A stretch of DNA of 64,000 nt from CAYRFF01 sp964436125 (lineage in GTDB: Bacteria; Bacteroidota; Bacteroidia; Chitinophagales; Saprospiraceae), in the NCBI GenBank assembly GCA_964436125.1, contig CAYTBT010000011.1, forward strand, positions 22,952 to 86,951, written 5' to 3'. The notes under the pieces were generated by a model that did no database searches, was not told where the DNA came from, and worked only from the letters and a program-made list of their open reading frames with translations. Each line of letters opens with the position of its first letter. Within the stretch, counting starts at the first letter, position 1. The position numbers were made by a program, and so were the translations under genes. Positions 17,211 to 25,892 of the stretch are shown one piece after another.

Positions 17211-17650
17211 AATACCTTTTCTGTCAATGAGAATGCAAAAGTATGAATTCTCTGACTGCAATTATCCTTATATTGTAAGAATTTCCTCGATTCACCTGGA
17301 TTTTCCCGGAATTTTGAGGCTAGACTGATTGTTGTCCTGTATGCCAACTGTATTTAAGTAATTGTACAGATTTTATAGCGAGTTTCAGAGAAATTTTATA
17401 CAGATTTTTTCAATCATTCGGAAGGCAGAGACATAGGGACGCTGCAATTCGCGTATCAAATGAAGGTAGTCGCCACATAATGAGTAATTCAGGGGATAAG
17501 CATGAAATAAATGAGCTCATATACAGTAAGTTATTATATTTACTGCTACTTTTGTCCATATTCTAGAGGTGATGTAAAATGTATGGTCGCATAAATACTA
17601 TATTGAGCTCTAGAAGCATTATAAGAAGTAAAGCATAAAGATAGAATATT
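17211..17650. other. Divergent intergenic region, 440 bp
   Basis: The gap between tatC and ybaB shows no reading frame of interest. It holds one good -7 box (17547-17554) that points towards ybaB. Confidence 0.4.
17547..17554 (+). promoter_or_regulatory. Possible -7 promoter box (TACTTTTG)
   Basis: TACTTTTG fits TAnnTTTG exactly and lies 97 bases upstream of the ybaB start. No clear -33 TTTG is present at the expected distance. Confidence 0.35.
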
Positions 17651-17956
17651 ATGAATGACATGATGAGGAATTTAATGGAAAATCAGCAACAAGTAGCAGA
17701 AAGGCTGAAGGAGATAAAAGTTGTCGCTGATGCCGGTTCAGGAGCTGTAAAGATAGAAGCCAATGCCAAGTGTGAAGTACTCAATATTACTCTCGATCCC
17801 GAGAAAATAGATGTGACTGACACGGAAGCTCTGGAGGATACACTTCTCATAGCTACCAATCGCGTAATGAAACTTGCCTTAAAAGCACAGGAAGAAGAAA
17901 CGAGAAAATCACTGAATAGCTTAATGCCGGGAGGGCTTTCAGGCCTCTTTGGGTAA
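17651..17956 (+). CDS. YbaB/EbfC family nucleoid-associated protein
   Basis: A 101-residue protein of the YbaB/EbfC DNA-binding family, which forms dimers that bind and compact DNA. It shows the family's heptad helix (MMRNLMENQQQVAERLKEIKV), the small beta sheet GSGAVKIEANAKCEVLNITLDPEKID, and the C-terminal helix LEDTLLIATNRVMKLALKAQEE. The last residues are Gly/Leu-rich, as usual for Bacteroidota. In many bacteria the gene follows dnaX and precedes recR; here it is away from both. The LamG gene begins 29 bp downstream and may be cotranscribed. Confidence 0.85.
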   Translation: MNDMMRNLMENQQQVAERLKEIKVVADAGSGAVKIEANAKCEVLNITLDPEKIDVTDTEALEDTLLIATNRVMKLALKAQEEETRKSLNSLMPGGLSGLFG

Positions 17957-17985
17957 TATTTCACTTATACTGGTAAAATTGCACA

Positions 17986-19197
17986 ATGAAATACTTTTTC
18001 CTTTTCCTAAGCACTTGCTTGTGCTCGGTATTGTATGGACAATCGACAGAGGCGCTCGTCGCATATTTAAATATGGAGAACGATACGATCATGGATGTAT
18101 CGGAGCTGAAAAACGATGTGCTGGTCACCAATCCCGCCGGATTTGGTTGTGGTGTTTTCGGTGATGCTGCATATTTTGACGGTACGACGAGTATTGAGTT
18201 TCTCAGTGATTTTAATACATACTTTAAGGGGAACTTCACCTTGAGCTTTGATTTTAAGCCGACTGGTACAGCGGGAAAACAGATCCTATTTGCCAAGTCA
18301 ACTGAGTGCATAGGTGCCAAGGACTTTGAGATTTCTTATACCCCGACTACACATAGTCTGGGAGTGGTGATGTCGGAAACATTTGATGAGCGCATCGATT
18401 ATAAAATTCCCCTGGATCCCAATAGATGCTGGTACCATGTTGACATCGTAAGAGGCGGACCGGTAACTTTAATTTATGTAAATCACAAGCTTGTCAAACG
18501 GTCGGAAAGGGAAGTGCGTATCGATTTTTCCAATGCCGGTTTCTTTTCTGTTTCACAGAGTATCTGCATTCCACAACGCGCTTCAAAATTTGAGGGATTT
18601 ATTGATGAAGTACGCTTGTATAATCGGCCATTAAATGAAGAAGAGCTTTTTTACTTGTTTAAAAATGTGAACTCAATTCTTACGATGAATGATACGCTGG
18701 TATATGTGAATATGGATGCGCCAGTCCACGTTTCCGATGATTGTACAGATTCATATTCCTGGTTTCCATTTCAGAATGTCAGTAATCCGGATAAAGGGAA
18801 TACTATAATTCACAATCCGGAAGAAGGGGAATACACTTATGTATTGACTTTTAATGAGGAATTCTGTAGTGTTACGGATACCTTGCACATCCGCGTAGTT
18901 GATCCGGGAAATGTAAGTTGTGAGAGCTTGGTGATGCCATCTGCTTTTACGCCTAATGAGGATGGTTTAAATGATGTGTATAAAATCAGTAATCCATTTA
19001 TTGTAGAGGAACTCGTGCGCTTTCAGATATTTGATAGGAATGGAGGATTGATTTTTCAGACTGCCGATCCATCGGTGGGCTGGAATGGCAAATACAAAGG
19101 GAAATATGTTTCAGCGGGTAATTATCTCTACCGCATTGTGCATATCTGTCACGGAGAACAAAGAATACTGCAGGGAAACGTGATAGTCTTGCGGTAA
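17986..19197 (+). CDS. LamG-domain secreted protein with gliding-motility (type B T9SS) C-terminal domain
   Basis: A 403-residue exported protein. A signal peptide (MKYFFLFLSTCLCSVLYG, cleavage near residue 19) leads into a LamG/concanavalin-like domain (~20-225): LVAYLNMENDTIMD, GDAAYFDGTTSIEF, FTLSFDFKPT, and the typical end FEGFIDEVRLYNRPLNEEELFYL. A short PKD-like or bacterial Ig-like stretch follows (~230-305). The C-terminus (~315-403) is the gliding-motility-associated domain with VMPSAFTPNEDGLNDVY, FQIFDRNGGLIFQT, VGWNGKYKGKYVSAGNYLYRI. Type B tails also route cargo through T9SS but usually keep proteins surface-bound. The role is probably adhesion; no catalytic motif is seen. It lies 29 bp after ybaB. 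Confidence 0.88.
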   Translation: MKYFFLFLSTCLCSVLYGQSTEALVAYLNMENDTIMDVSELKNDVLVTNPAGFGCGVFGDAAYFDGTTSIEFLSDFNTYFKGNFTLSFDFKPTGTAGKQILFAKSTECIGAKDFEISYTPTTHSLGVVMSETFDERIDYKIPLDPNRCWYHVDIVRGGPVTLIYVNHKLVKRSEREVRIDFSNAGFFSVSQSICIPQRASKFEGFIDEVRLYNRPLNEEELFYLFKNVNSILTMNDTLVYVNMDAPVHVSDDCTDSYSWFPFQNVSNPDKGNTIIHNPEEGEYTYVLTFNEEFCSVTDTLHIRVVDPGNVSCESLVMPSAFTPNEDGLNDVYKISNPFIVEELVRFQIFDRNGGLIFQTADPSVGWNGKYKGKYVSAGNYLYRIVHICHGEQRILQGNVIVLR

Positions 19198-19293
19198 CTT
19201 GCATAAATATCAATTGAATCCAGGTAAATCCTCATAGGAAATTCATCAAGGGGAAATTCATAGCATTTGCTCCGGGCACCATTGTTCATGAGA

Positions 19294-19785
19294 TTAATGA
19301 CACTTAAAATATTCAAATGGTTCATGGCAATCTCGACAGTGGAATAGAGCCTTGCATGCCGTTGAGCCGAACTGGGATTTCAATTCCGTATTTTCAGAGC
19401 CGCAGTGGGGACATTTGACGGAAGTCTCTTTATTCAGAAGGCCACCTTTATTTCCTTGCGGAGGAGCAATTCCATATTTTTGAAGCTTTGCCTTGGCTTC
19501 ATCGCTCATCCAATCCGTTGTCCATGCCGGGGTGAGTACAGTGTTGACCCGGATATTTTTAATGCCTTTCTTGCTGAGTGTATTGTAAATATTTACTGCA
19601 ATAACATTCATGGCCGGACAACCGGAATAAGTCGGAGTAATCGTTACGATACATTTATTATCCTTAAGCTCCACATTTCTGATGATTCCGAGATCATGGA
19701 CAGTGAGGACCGGAATCTCCGGGTCTTTTATTTCACCGAGGAGTTGCCAGATATCGTTTTCTGTATATGTCGTATCGTTTACCAT
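19294..19785 (-). CDS. paaD: Phenylacetyl-CoA epoxidase assembly protein PaaD
   Basis: A 163-residue protein with an N-terminal MIP18/DUF59 domain (EIKDPEIPVLTVHDLGIIRNVEL; TPTYSGCPAMNVIAVNI with the conserved Cys; VLTPAWTTDWMS) and a C-terminal metal-binding-like region with two CxxC pairs (CPHCGSENT and CRDCHEPFEYF). PaaD is needed for maturation of the epoxidase, probably delivering or repairing its metal centre. It is the last gene of the paaABCD run, its start overlapping the paaC stop by 7 bp. Confidence 0.93.
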   Translation of the reverse strand: MVNDTTYTENDIWQLLGEIKDPEIPVLTVHDLGIIRNVELKDNKCIVTITPTYSGCPAMNVIAVNIYNTLSKKGIKNIRVNTVLTPAWTTDWMSDEAKAKLQKYGIAPPQGNKGGLLNKETSVKCPHCGSENTELKSQFGSTACKALFHCRDCHEPFEYFKCH

Positions 19786-20534
19786 TTCTGACCTGGATAT
19801 GTGCGTTGCATATACTGCAGCTCTGCAAGAATGTATCCGAGATGCTCAGTATGGACGCCTGTTTTTCCGCCGACTTGCATATAATTGACTTCCGGAATAA
19901 TAAGATCTGAATCCTTAATGAGCTTATTCAGCCTATGGAAGTAGAAATCGTGAATTTCAGATAGATCTACGCCTATGTTGCTCTCATGTGCTTCAATATC
20001 GAGCTCATCAGGGCTTACGAGTTCCCCGGAATAATGATAGAGTTTATTGATGGCTTCTTGCATTTTCTTGTTTCCTTCTTCAGTCCCTAGACTCAATCTT
20101 TTTACCCATTCTGAGGAATACGTAGAGTGATATTCAACTTCTTTTATCGCTTTTTTTGCAATCGCTGCAAGCTGTTCGTCTTGTGATTCTTGCAATTTTT
20201 CTAGAAAAAGATAGTGATATGAGTCAAATATTGCCTGCCTCATAATGGTCTCGCCCCAGTGCCCATTAGGTCTTTCTACGAGCAGTGTATTATAATATTT
20301 ACGTCCCGGGCGCAGATAGGCTAGGTCATCTTCATCAATGCCGTGACCGTGTAGTTGTGCAGCGTATTGATAGTATAATCTACATTGTCCTATGAGGTCG
20401 AGGGCAATATTGGTCAATGCGATATCTTGCTCGAGAATGGGACCGTGACCGCACCATTCAGAAAGGCGATGACCGAGAATAAATGTATTATCTGCCTGCC
20501 TGAGGATATATTTTATTTTATGTTCTTTCTGCAT
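19779..20534 (-). CDS. paaC: 1,2-phenylacetyl-CoA epoxidase subunit PaaC
   Basis: A 251-residue structural subunit of the phenylacetyl-CoA epoxidase. It has the diiron-protein helical fold but not the catalytic metal site, and forms the tight PaaA-PaaC heterodimer. Family blocks: DNTFILGHRLSEWCGHGPILEQDIALTNIALD, GRKYYNTLLVERPNGHW, KAIKEVEYHSTYSSEWVKRLSLGTEEG and GKTGVHTEHLGYILAELQYMQR. The length is normal. It lies 35 bp downstream of paaB and overlaps paaD by 7 bp. Confidence 0.95.
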   Translation of the reverse strand: MQKEHKIKYILRQADNTFILGHRLSEWCGHGPILEQDIALTNIALDLIGQCRLYYQYAAQLHGHGIDEDDLAYLRPGRKYYNTLLVERPNGHWGETIMRQAIFDSYHYLFLEKLQESQDEQLAAIAKKAIKEVEYHSTYSSEWVKRLSLGTEEGNKKMQEAINKLYHYSGELVSPDELDIEAHESNIGVDLSEIHDFYFHRLNKLIKDSDLIIPEVNYMQVGGKTGVHTEHLGYILAELQYMQRTYPGQKW

Positions 20535-20569
20535 TTTTTTCTGATCAAAGGCTGATAAATTGGCTTGAT

Positions 20570-20875
20570 TTAAATGTGCTCAACTTCATCGGGTATGTGA
20601 TAAAATGTGGGATGACGGTAGATTTTATCTTTAGCCGGAGAATAATACGCATCACTATTTGCCGGATTGGAGGCGGTGATTTCTTTGGATGGAACCACCC
20701 AGATACTTTCTCCTTCCATTCTTCTAGTATAAACGTCGCGGGCATTCTCTATCGCCATCTGTGCATCTGCTGCATGCAAGCTGCCGACGTGTTTATGTGC
20801 CATTCCATTGGAAGAACGTATGAAAACTTCATACAAGGGCCAATTATCTTTATTGTTATCTATTTCAGGTTTCAT
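20570..20875 (-). CDS. paaB: 1,2-phenylacetyl-CoA epoxidase subunit PaaB
   Basis: A 101-residue subunit that bridges PaaAC dimers into the active complex. It matches the family closely: WPLYEVFIRSSNGMAHKHVGSLHAADAQMAIENARDVYTRR, then IWVVPSKEITASNP. The start overlaps the paaA stop by 4 bp, indicating translational coupling and fixed subunit ratios. Confidence 0.95.
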   Translation of the reverse strand: MKPEIDNNKDNWPLYEVFIRSSNGMAHKHVGSLHAADAQMAIENARDVYTRRMEGESIWVVPSKEITASNPANSDAYYSPAKDKIYRHPTFYHIPDEVEHI

Positions 20876-21822
20876 GCTACTTGTGATTTACTTCTTGTGT
20901 TTCTTTGTTTTTCTGCATAAGCCCTTGCGGCTTCTCTGACCCATTGTCCATCTTCATGCGCTTTACGGCGTGCATTTAATCTATCTTTATTGCAAGGTCC
21001 ATCGCCTTTAACTACTCGCCAGAATTCATCCCAGTCGATTTCACCGTGTTCATAATGTTGGGTTTCTTCATTCCATTTTAAATCCTCATCCGGAATTTTC
21101 AAGCCAAGATAATCTGCTTGAGGAACTGTCATATCGATAAATTTTTGACGTAGTTCATCATTGGTAAAGCGTTTAATCTTCCAGTTCATGGATTGAGCCG
21201 TATGCTTTGAATCTTTATCGCTCGGACCAAACATCATTAAGGAAGGCCACCACCATCTATTCAGCGCATCTTGTGCCATTTCTTTCTGCTCTTTACTTCC
21301 TTTTACCAGGGAAAGCAGTATTTCATAGCCTTGTCGTTGATGGAAACTTTCTTCTTTACAGATTCTTACCATTGCACGGGCATAAGGGCCGAATGAACAC
21401 CTACACAGTGGAACTTGATTCATTATTGCTGCACCATCAACCAACCAGCCTATAGCTCCCATATCTGCCCATGTCAATGTGGGATAATTAAATATTGAAC
21501 TGTATTTGGCTTTTCCGGTAAGCAGTTGATCTATCATCTCATCACGTGATATTCCCAGTGTTTCAGTAGCCGAATAAAGGTAAAGACCGTGACCGGCTTC
21601 GTCTTGCACCTTGGCGAGTAGGATAGATTTCCTGCGCAGGCTCGGGGCTCTCGTTATCCAATTTCCTTCAGGCAACATCCCCACTACTTCTGAATGAGCA
21701 TGTTGTGACATCTGCCTGATAAGTGTCTGTCTATACTTCTCCGGCATCCAATCTCTGGGCTCAATTTTTTCTTCATTGTCTATCCGAGATTGAAATATCT
21801 GTTCTAAGTCTTTTTCTTGCAT
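20872..21822 (-). CDS. paaA: 1,2-phenylacetyl-CoA epoxidase catalytic subunit PaaA
   Basis: A 316-residue diiron monooxygenase subunit that forms ring-1,2-epoxyphenylacetyl-CoA, the step that commits the aromatic ring to degradation. Visible: RQMSQHAHSEVVGMLPEGNWI, KVQDEAGHGLYLYSATE with the E-x-x-H iron ligands, and ICKEESFHQRQGYEILL with the second E-x-x-H. DEFWRVVKGDGPCNKDRL near the C-terminus is also typical. It is first in the paaABCD operon. The reductase paaE, the ligase paaK and the downstream paaZ/paaG genes are not in the window and must lie elsewhere if the pathway is complete. Confidence 0.96.
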   Translation of the reverse strand: MQEKDLEQIFQSRIDNEEKIEPRDWMPEKYRQTLIRQMSQHAHSEVVGMLPEGNWITRAPSLRRKSILLAKVQDEAGHGLYLYSATETLGISRDEMIDQLLTGKAKYSSIFNYPTLTWADMGAIGWLVDGAAIMNQVPLCRCSFGPYARAMVRICKEESFHQRQGYEILLSLVKGSKEQKEMAQDALNRWWWPSLMMFGPSDKDSKHTAQSMNWKIKRFTNDELRQKFIDMTVPQADYLGLKIPDEDLKWNEETQHYEHGEIDWDEFWRVVKGDGPCNKDRLNARRKAHEDGQWVREAARAYAEKQRNTRSKSQVA

Positions 21823-21925
21823 AGCTTATGCTTTATTTACGCTTGCCTCTAAGATAGTAAATGGATTTGTTAAATTGAAAGTTGCATAAGGAATTTAAAA
21901 GATTGGAAAGATTTTAATTGAAGGG

Positions 21926-22597
21926 CTATTTAATAGCTTGTACCATTTCCCGTTTGCCGGGCGCGCCTTCTAGAGTATTTACCCGGAAGCCGACTTTTTT
22001 CAGGTTGCGCTTAAATTGTCCTTGTGCGCAATAAGTCGTCATTATTCCGCCGGTTTTTAAGAGTTTGAATATTTTACGACAAGCATTCAGGTCCCATAAT
22101 TCTGCTTGAGTCCCCGGATCAAATGCATCGTAGTACAGTACATCATAAAGATTGTTGCTCGTAAAATGGAGGAAATCAATATGGCATTTGCGCAAGCTAA
22201 AATATGGGTGAAGCTTAATGTCTTGATTCCATTGTGCATCGATAATAGAGTGATAGATATTGCGATGAGCGAGATTTACAAAACCTTCATCGCCTGCATA
22301 GCGCTTCCATGCATCGGAGGGAAGTGGGTGTTTTTCAATAGCTGTGTAGTTTAATGCTTGGTGGTGCTCAATGGCATATTCTGCAGTGAGGTATGCATTC
22401 AATCCACTACCGAGCCCCATTTCCAAGACAGATATTTCCTTCTTTACATCTTGTTCATCAAGGTACTCAATAAGGCCATTCTGTATATACACATGACGGC
22501 TTTCACTCAATGCACCATTCATGGAATGGTAGCTAGAATCATACATAGAAGAATAGAGAGTGGGCGATCCATCTCTTGTCTGCTGAAGTGATATCAT
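21926..22597 (-). CDS. mnmD: tRNA (mnm5s2U34) methyltransferase, MnmD type
   Basis: A 223-residue SAM-dependent methyltransferase resembling the methyltransferase half of MnmC, encoded here as a stand-alone enzyme (MnmD). It should carry out the last methylation of the wobble uridine in tRNAs for Lys, Glu, Gln and others. Visible: DGSPTLYSSMYDSSYHSMNGALSESRHVYI, the SAM-binding loop VLEMGLGSGLNAYLT, and the YDAFDPGTQAELWDLNACRKIF block with the catalytic-site Asp-Pro. TYCAQGQFKRNLKKVGF completes the domain. The gene starts 10 bp after a 45-residue lipoprotein gene, with which it is probably cotranscribed. Confidence 0.88.
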   Translation of the reverse strand: MISLQQTRDGSPTLYSSMYDSSYHSMNGALSESRHVYIQNGLIEYLDEQDVKKEISVLEMGLGSGLNAYLTAEYAIEHHQALNYTAIEKHPLPSDAWKRYAGDEGFVNLAHRNIYHSIIDAQWNQDIKLHPYFSLRKCHIDFLHFTSNNLYDVLYYDAFDPGTQAELWDLNACRKIFKLLKTGGIMTTYCAQGQFKRNLKKVGFRVNTLEGAPGKREMVQAIK

Positions 22598-22607
22598 TGA
22601 GTTTTTC

Positions 22608-22745
22608 CTAGAAAAATGGGATTAAAGCGGCAATAAAGTCGGTAAAGTCTGTGCTCATGCCATAAGGGCAACCATAACCACGGTTACAAGCACTTAGAGT
22701 TAAAACAACAAGGATAAGCAGTGCGCTCAATTTTACTTTATTCAT
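22608..22745 (-). CDS. Small lipoprotein, 45 residues
   Basis: A short gene immediately upstream of mnmD. It encodes MNKVKLSALLILVVLTLSAC, a complete lipoprotein signal sequence with the lipobox Cys at residue 20, then NRGYGCPYGMSTDFTDFIAA and a hydrophobic end (LIPFF). The signal, the standard ATG and TAG, and the 10-bp spacing to mnmD make it a credible gene despite its size. The mature part has only ~26 residues with one further Cys. Function is unknown. Confidence 0.7.
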   Translation of the reverse strand: MNKVKLSALLILVVLTLSACNRGYGCPYGMSTDFTDFIAALIPFF

Positions 22746-22909
22746 AAATCTACGATAATTTGTATAAGCTTAAATGTCCTATTAATTATGCTTTAAGAAC
22801 GCTCAAAGGTAATACTTATTTCTTAAAACATGTATTTAATTTCCGAGATTTGATGAATTTATTGAAATAACTTTAATATATTGGGCTATCAGAATTTTAA
22901 AATAAAGGT

Positions 22910-24274
22910 ATGCGTATTCATTTAATTGCAATAGGTGGAGCTGTTATGCACAATCTTGCACTTGCCTTACAAGCTGCAGGACACGAGGTGAGCGGCAGTG
23001 ATGATGAGATATATAATCCTTCAAGGGATCGGCTGGAGAAAGCCGGGCTTCTTCCGGACAAGGTAGGCTGGGATGCTTCTCGTATCAGTAAGGATATTGA
23101 TAAAGTTATCTTGGGGATGCATGCCAGGAAGGGCAATCCTGAGATAGATCGGGCCGTAGAACTGGGTATTCCCGTGAGTTCTTTTCCGGAGTTTATATAT
23201 GAAATGTCTAAAGACAAAAAGCGGGTCGTTGTGGGTGGTTCACATGGCAAAACCACAACAACATCAATGATTATGCATGCTTGCGTGCAGAATAATATCG
23301 ATATTGACTATCTCGTCGGTGCTCAATTGGAAGGATTTACCAATATGGTGAAGCTCAGCGACGCGGAAATTATTATTATCGAAGGTGATGAATATCCGAG
23401 TTCTGCACTGGATCGACGGTCAAAATTCCTGCATTATAAACCCCATATTGCGACGCTTACCGGCATAGCCTGGGATCACATTAACGTCTTTCCTGAATTT
23501 GAGGATTATGTAAAGCAATTTCGGCTATTTATTGAAAGCATTGTTGAGGGTGGCTTGTTATTTTATGATGAGAAGGATGAATTGCTCAAGAACCTGGTTG
23601 AAAAGGTAGCAGTAAATATTCAGGCTGAAGCTTATGATACGATAAATTATCGAGAAGATGAACAAGGGGTGAAATTATTGAAAACCTCCGGAGAAGAGGT
23701 GCCTATAAGCATATTCGGGAGTTTCAATATTTCCAATCTTGCTGCAGCACAGAAAGCATGTGCGGAATTGGGAATAAGTTATGATTCATTTGTTGAGAGT
23801 ATGTCTAGTTTTAAGGGAGCGATGAAAAGACAACAAATACTCGGGAAAAAGGGGAATAAGATTGCCTATCTGGATTTTGCACATGCACCTTCCAAGGTCA
23901 GAGCGACAAGTAGTGCCATGATTGAGCGTTATGGCGGGGAGAATATCATTGCCTGCCTAGAACTCCACACATATAGTAGCTTGAGTAAAGAATTTTTAAG
24001 TCATTATAAAAATACTCTTGATGGAATAGGAGAGGCAATGGTTTTTTATAGCCCACATACAATCGAGATGAAAAAGCTCAGTCCGATATCACCGGATGAT
24101 ATCAAAAAAGAGTTTGATTTTCCCGGCTTGAAAGTCGGTCATGTAGCAGGTGATATTCAAGATTTTATCCGTGAGAATGGAGAAGGGAAAACCGTATTGT
24201 TATTTATGAGTTCCGGAAAATTTGGCAATCTTCACCTTGAGGAATTAACGGATGAATTCCTGGAGATCACATAA
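22910..24274 (+). CDS. mpl: Mpl-type UDP-N-acetylmuramate:tripeptide ligase
   Basis: A 454-residue Mur ligase of the Mpl group, which re-attaches recycled L-Ala-D-Glu-meso-Dap peptide to UDP-MurNAc for peptidoglycan recycling. It has the Mur N-terminal Rossmann fold (MRIHLIAIGGAVMHNLALAL, where Mpl has IGGxxMxxLA), the ATP loop GGSHGKTTTTSMI (~residue 107), IIEGDEYPSSALDRRSKFLHY, GIAWDHINVFP, and the C-terminal FAHAPSKVRATSSAM and LLFMSSGKFG. MurC has a different N-terminal loop and DEPD-like patterns, so Mpl is preferred. Single gene, divergent from the small lipoprotein/mnmD pair. Confidence 0.9.
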   Translation: MRIHLIAIGGAVMHNLALALQAAGHEVSGSDDEIYNPSRDRLEKAGLLPDKVGWDASRISKDIDKVILGMHARKGNPEIDRAVELGIPVSSFPEFIYEMSKDKKRVVVGGSHGKTTTTSMIMHACVQNNIDIDYLVGAQLEGFTNMVKLSDAEIIIIEGDEYPSSALDRRSKFLHYKPHIATLTGIAWDHINVFPEFEDYVKQFRLFIESIVEGGLLFYDEKDELLKNLVEKVAVNIQAEAYDTINYREDEQGVKLLKTSGEEVPISIFGSFNISNLAAAQKACAELGISYDSFVESMSSFKGAMKRQQILGKKGNKIAYLDFAHAPSKVRATSSAMIERYGGENIIACLELHTYSSLSKEFLSHYKNTLDGIGEAMVFYSPHTIEMKKLSPISPDDIKKEFDFPGLKVGHVAGDIQDFIRENGEGKTVLLFMSSGKFGNLHLEELTDEFLEIT

Positions 24275-24331
24275 AAGAGCAATCATAGGTCTATGGAAAG
24301 ATCTGAACTCGCTTCTCGTATAAGTTAAATG

Positions 24332-24679
24332 TTATACATGAAGACGTGCTTTCCTTTCCAGTAGTTCTTCTTCTGTTTCAACGTGATTCGGATCGGGAAG
24401 ACAACAATCTACCGGACATACGGCGGCGCATTGAGGTTCTTCATGAAAACCATTGCATTCTGTACATTTATCCGGAACGATATAATAGTAATCATCTTCA
24501 ATTGCATCCTGCCGTTCATCGGCATGAACAATCTTCCCATTCTTGAGCGTATAATCTCCGGTGACGCCGGTTCCATCGGCTATGGCCCAGTCCATCATGC
24601 CTTCATAAATTGCGTTATTGGGGCATTCTGGTTCGCAAGCACCGCAGTTAATACAATCATCAGTTATATATATAGCCAT
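24332..24679 (-). CDS. Two-cluster 4Fe-4S ferredoxin
   Basis: A 115-residue ferredoxin. The first cluster motif is CINCGACEPECPNNAI and the second comes from CTECNGFHEEPQCAAVCPVDCC, with a ~35-residue insert between them (the IVHADERQDAIEDDYY region). This layout is common for ferredoxins in Bacteroidota annotated as 4Fe-4S dicluster proteins. It ends in a charged helix (TEEELLERKARL). It would carry electrons at low potential in the cytoplasm; the partner enzyme is not evident from the neighbours. Divergent from the lectin-like gene. Confidence 0.92.
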   Translation of the reverse strand: MAIYITDDCINCGACEPECPNNAIYEGMMDWAIADGTGVTGDYTLKNGKIVHADERQDAIEDDYYYIVPDKCTECNGFHEEPQCAAVCPVDCCLPDPNHVETEEELLERKARLHV

Positions 24680-24724
24680 TGGGTATTATTTTTAGTTTAT
24701 AAACTATTATTCAGAGAATAAGTT

Positions 24725-24732
24725 TACCTTGC
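24725..24732 (+). promoter_or_regulatory. Possible -7 box (TACCTTGC)
   Basis: TACCTTGC lies 41 bases before the lectin-like gene and is identical to the sequence before coaD at 33053. It is a TAnnTTGC variant of the Bacteroidota -7 box. The -33 element is not evident. Confidence 0.35.
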
Positions 24733-24773
24733 ATAAAGCAAGATAATTCTAAGGTAAGGCGATTATTATAAAT

Positions 24774-25892
24774 ATGGAAGGTAGATTAGGGAAGATTTTT
24801 ACTGTAACGCTTGTTGTTCTCATTGCAAGTCTTGCAAATGAGGGAATTGTGTCTCAGACAATATTTGAAATTAATAATTTCAATGCACATTCTGATGATT
24901 TGCAACTACTCGGTTCAGCTACTTATGAGAACAATATCTTAAGATTGACGCCTAGTGAAAAGGATAAAGCCGGTGCTTGCTGGTTTAAGGCACAAAAGAT
25001 AGACCTGAGTCAAGGATTTTACATGGACTTTGAGTTCAGGATAAGTGGAAGAGATCTACAGCACGGCGGTGGAGATGGATTTGCACTTGTGATACAGAAT
25101 CAGGCTCTTGATACATTTGGTGGTATAGGGGATAAGCTGGGATATCAGAATATACCCTATGCTCTCGCGATAGAAATTGATACCTATAATAATGAGGAAG
25201 GGAGTAAGAATAATGTTACGCTTTCAATCTACGATACCGCTACCGGAGAATACATTCCTTATGCCACTGTCCATGAAATCCCGGAAGTAAATGATGGGAA
25301 TTCTCACTATGCAAGAATGGAATACAAGGAAGGAGAAATTGTGTTTTATCTGGACAGTTACATTTTTCCCATACTTACGGTAGCAATAAATCTGGATTCT
25401 CTAGTGAATGCACCTGATGGACATGCATGGGTGGGCTTCACCGCAGCGACTTCATCCGCCACAGCCAATCACGATTTGCTTTCATGGTCTTTAACGCAGT
25501 ATGTTGCTCCGCCGGTGATAAATGTCTCCGATATTAATATCAATCAAGAAAAAACGATCTTTGTCCATTCAAGGAAGCTTGAAATTTCGATATGGGATGA
25601 TAATGTTATTGATGGTGATACAATTTCACTGAAAATAGGGAAAGACTGGTTATTGTCCGGGTATCCGGTTGTACGCGAGAAAAAAGTGATGCACTACACT
25701 CTGCGAGGATTTGAGACTGAGCTGGTTTTATACGCACATAATAATGGACAGATACCACCTAATACAGCTGCGATTTTAATTGATGATGGCCTGACGCCAC
25801 ACCGCCTAAAACTATCATCCAATCTCACTACAGCTGAAAGTATTAAGATTAAATATCGAGCCAAGGGACTCAAGAATTGGGACGATGATTGA
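24774..25892 (+). CDS. Secreted L-type lectin-like protein
   Basis: A 372-residue exported protein with an N-terminal signal (MEGRLGKIFTVTLVVLIASLANEG). Residues ~28-245 look like a legume/L-type lectin fold: FNAHSDDLQLLGSATYENN, a DMDF-like strand FYMDFEFRISG, GGGDGFALVIQN, ALAIEIDTYNNEEGSKNNVTLSIYD, and VGFTAATSSATANHDLLSWSL. These carry the Asp/Asn-rich positions that bind Ca2+ and sugar in known lectins. The remaining ~110 residues form another beta domain without a recognised name (IWDDNVIDGDTISLKIG). There is no T9SS tail. Its 3' end overlaps the converging gene at 25870 by 23 bp. Confidence 0.78.
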   Translation: MEGRLGKIFTVTLVVLIASLANEGIVSQTIFEINNFNAHSDDLQLLGSATYENNILRLTPSEKDKAGACWFKAQKIDLSQGFYMDFEFRISGRDLQHGGGDGFALVIQNQALDTFGGIGDKLGYQNIPYALAIEIDTYNNEEGSKNNVTLSIYDTATGEYIPYATVHEIPEVNDGNSHYARMEYKEGEIVFYLDSYIFPILTVAINLDSLVNAPDGHAWVGFTAATSSATANHDLLSWSLTQYVAPPVINVSDININQEKTIFVHSRKLEISIWDDNVIDGDTISLKIGKDWLLSGYPVVREKKVMHYTLRGFETELVLYAHNNGQIPPNTAAILIDDGLTPHRLKLSSNLTTAESIKIKYRAKGLKNWDDD

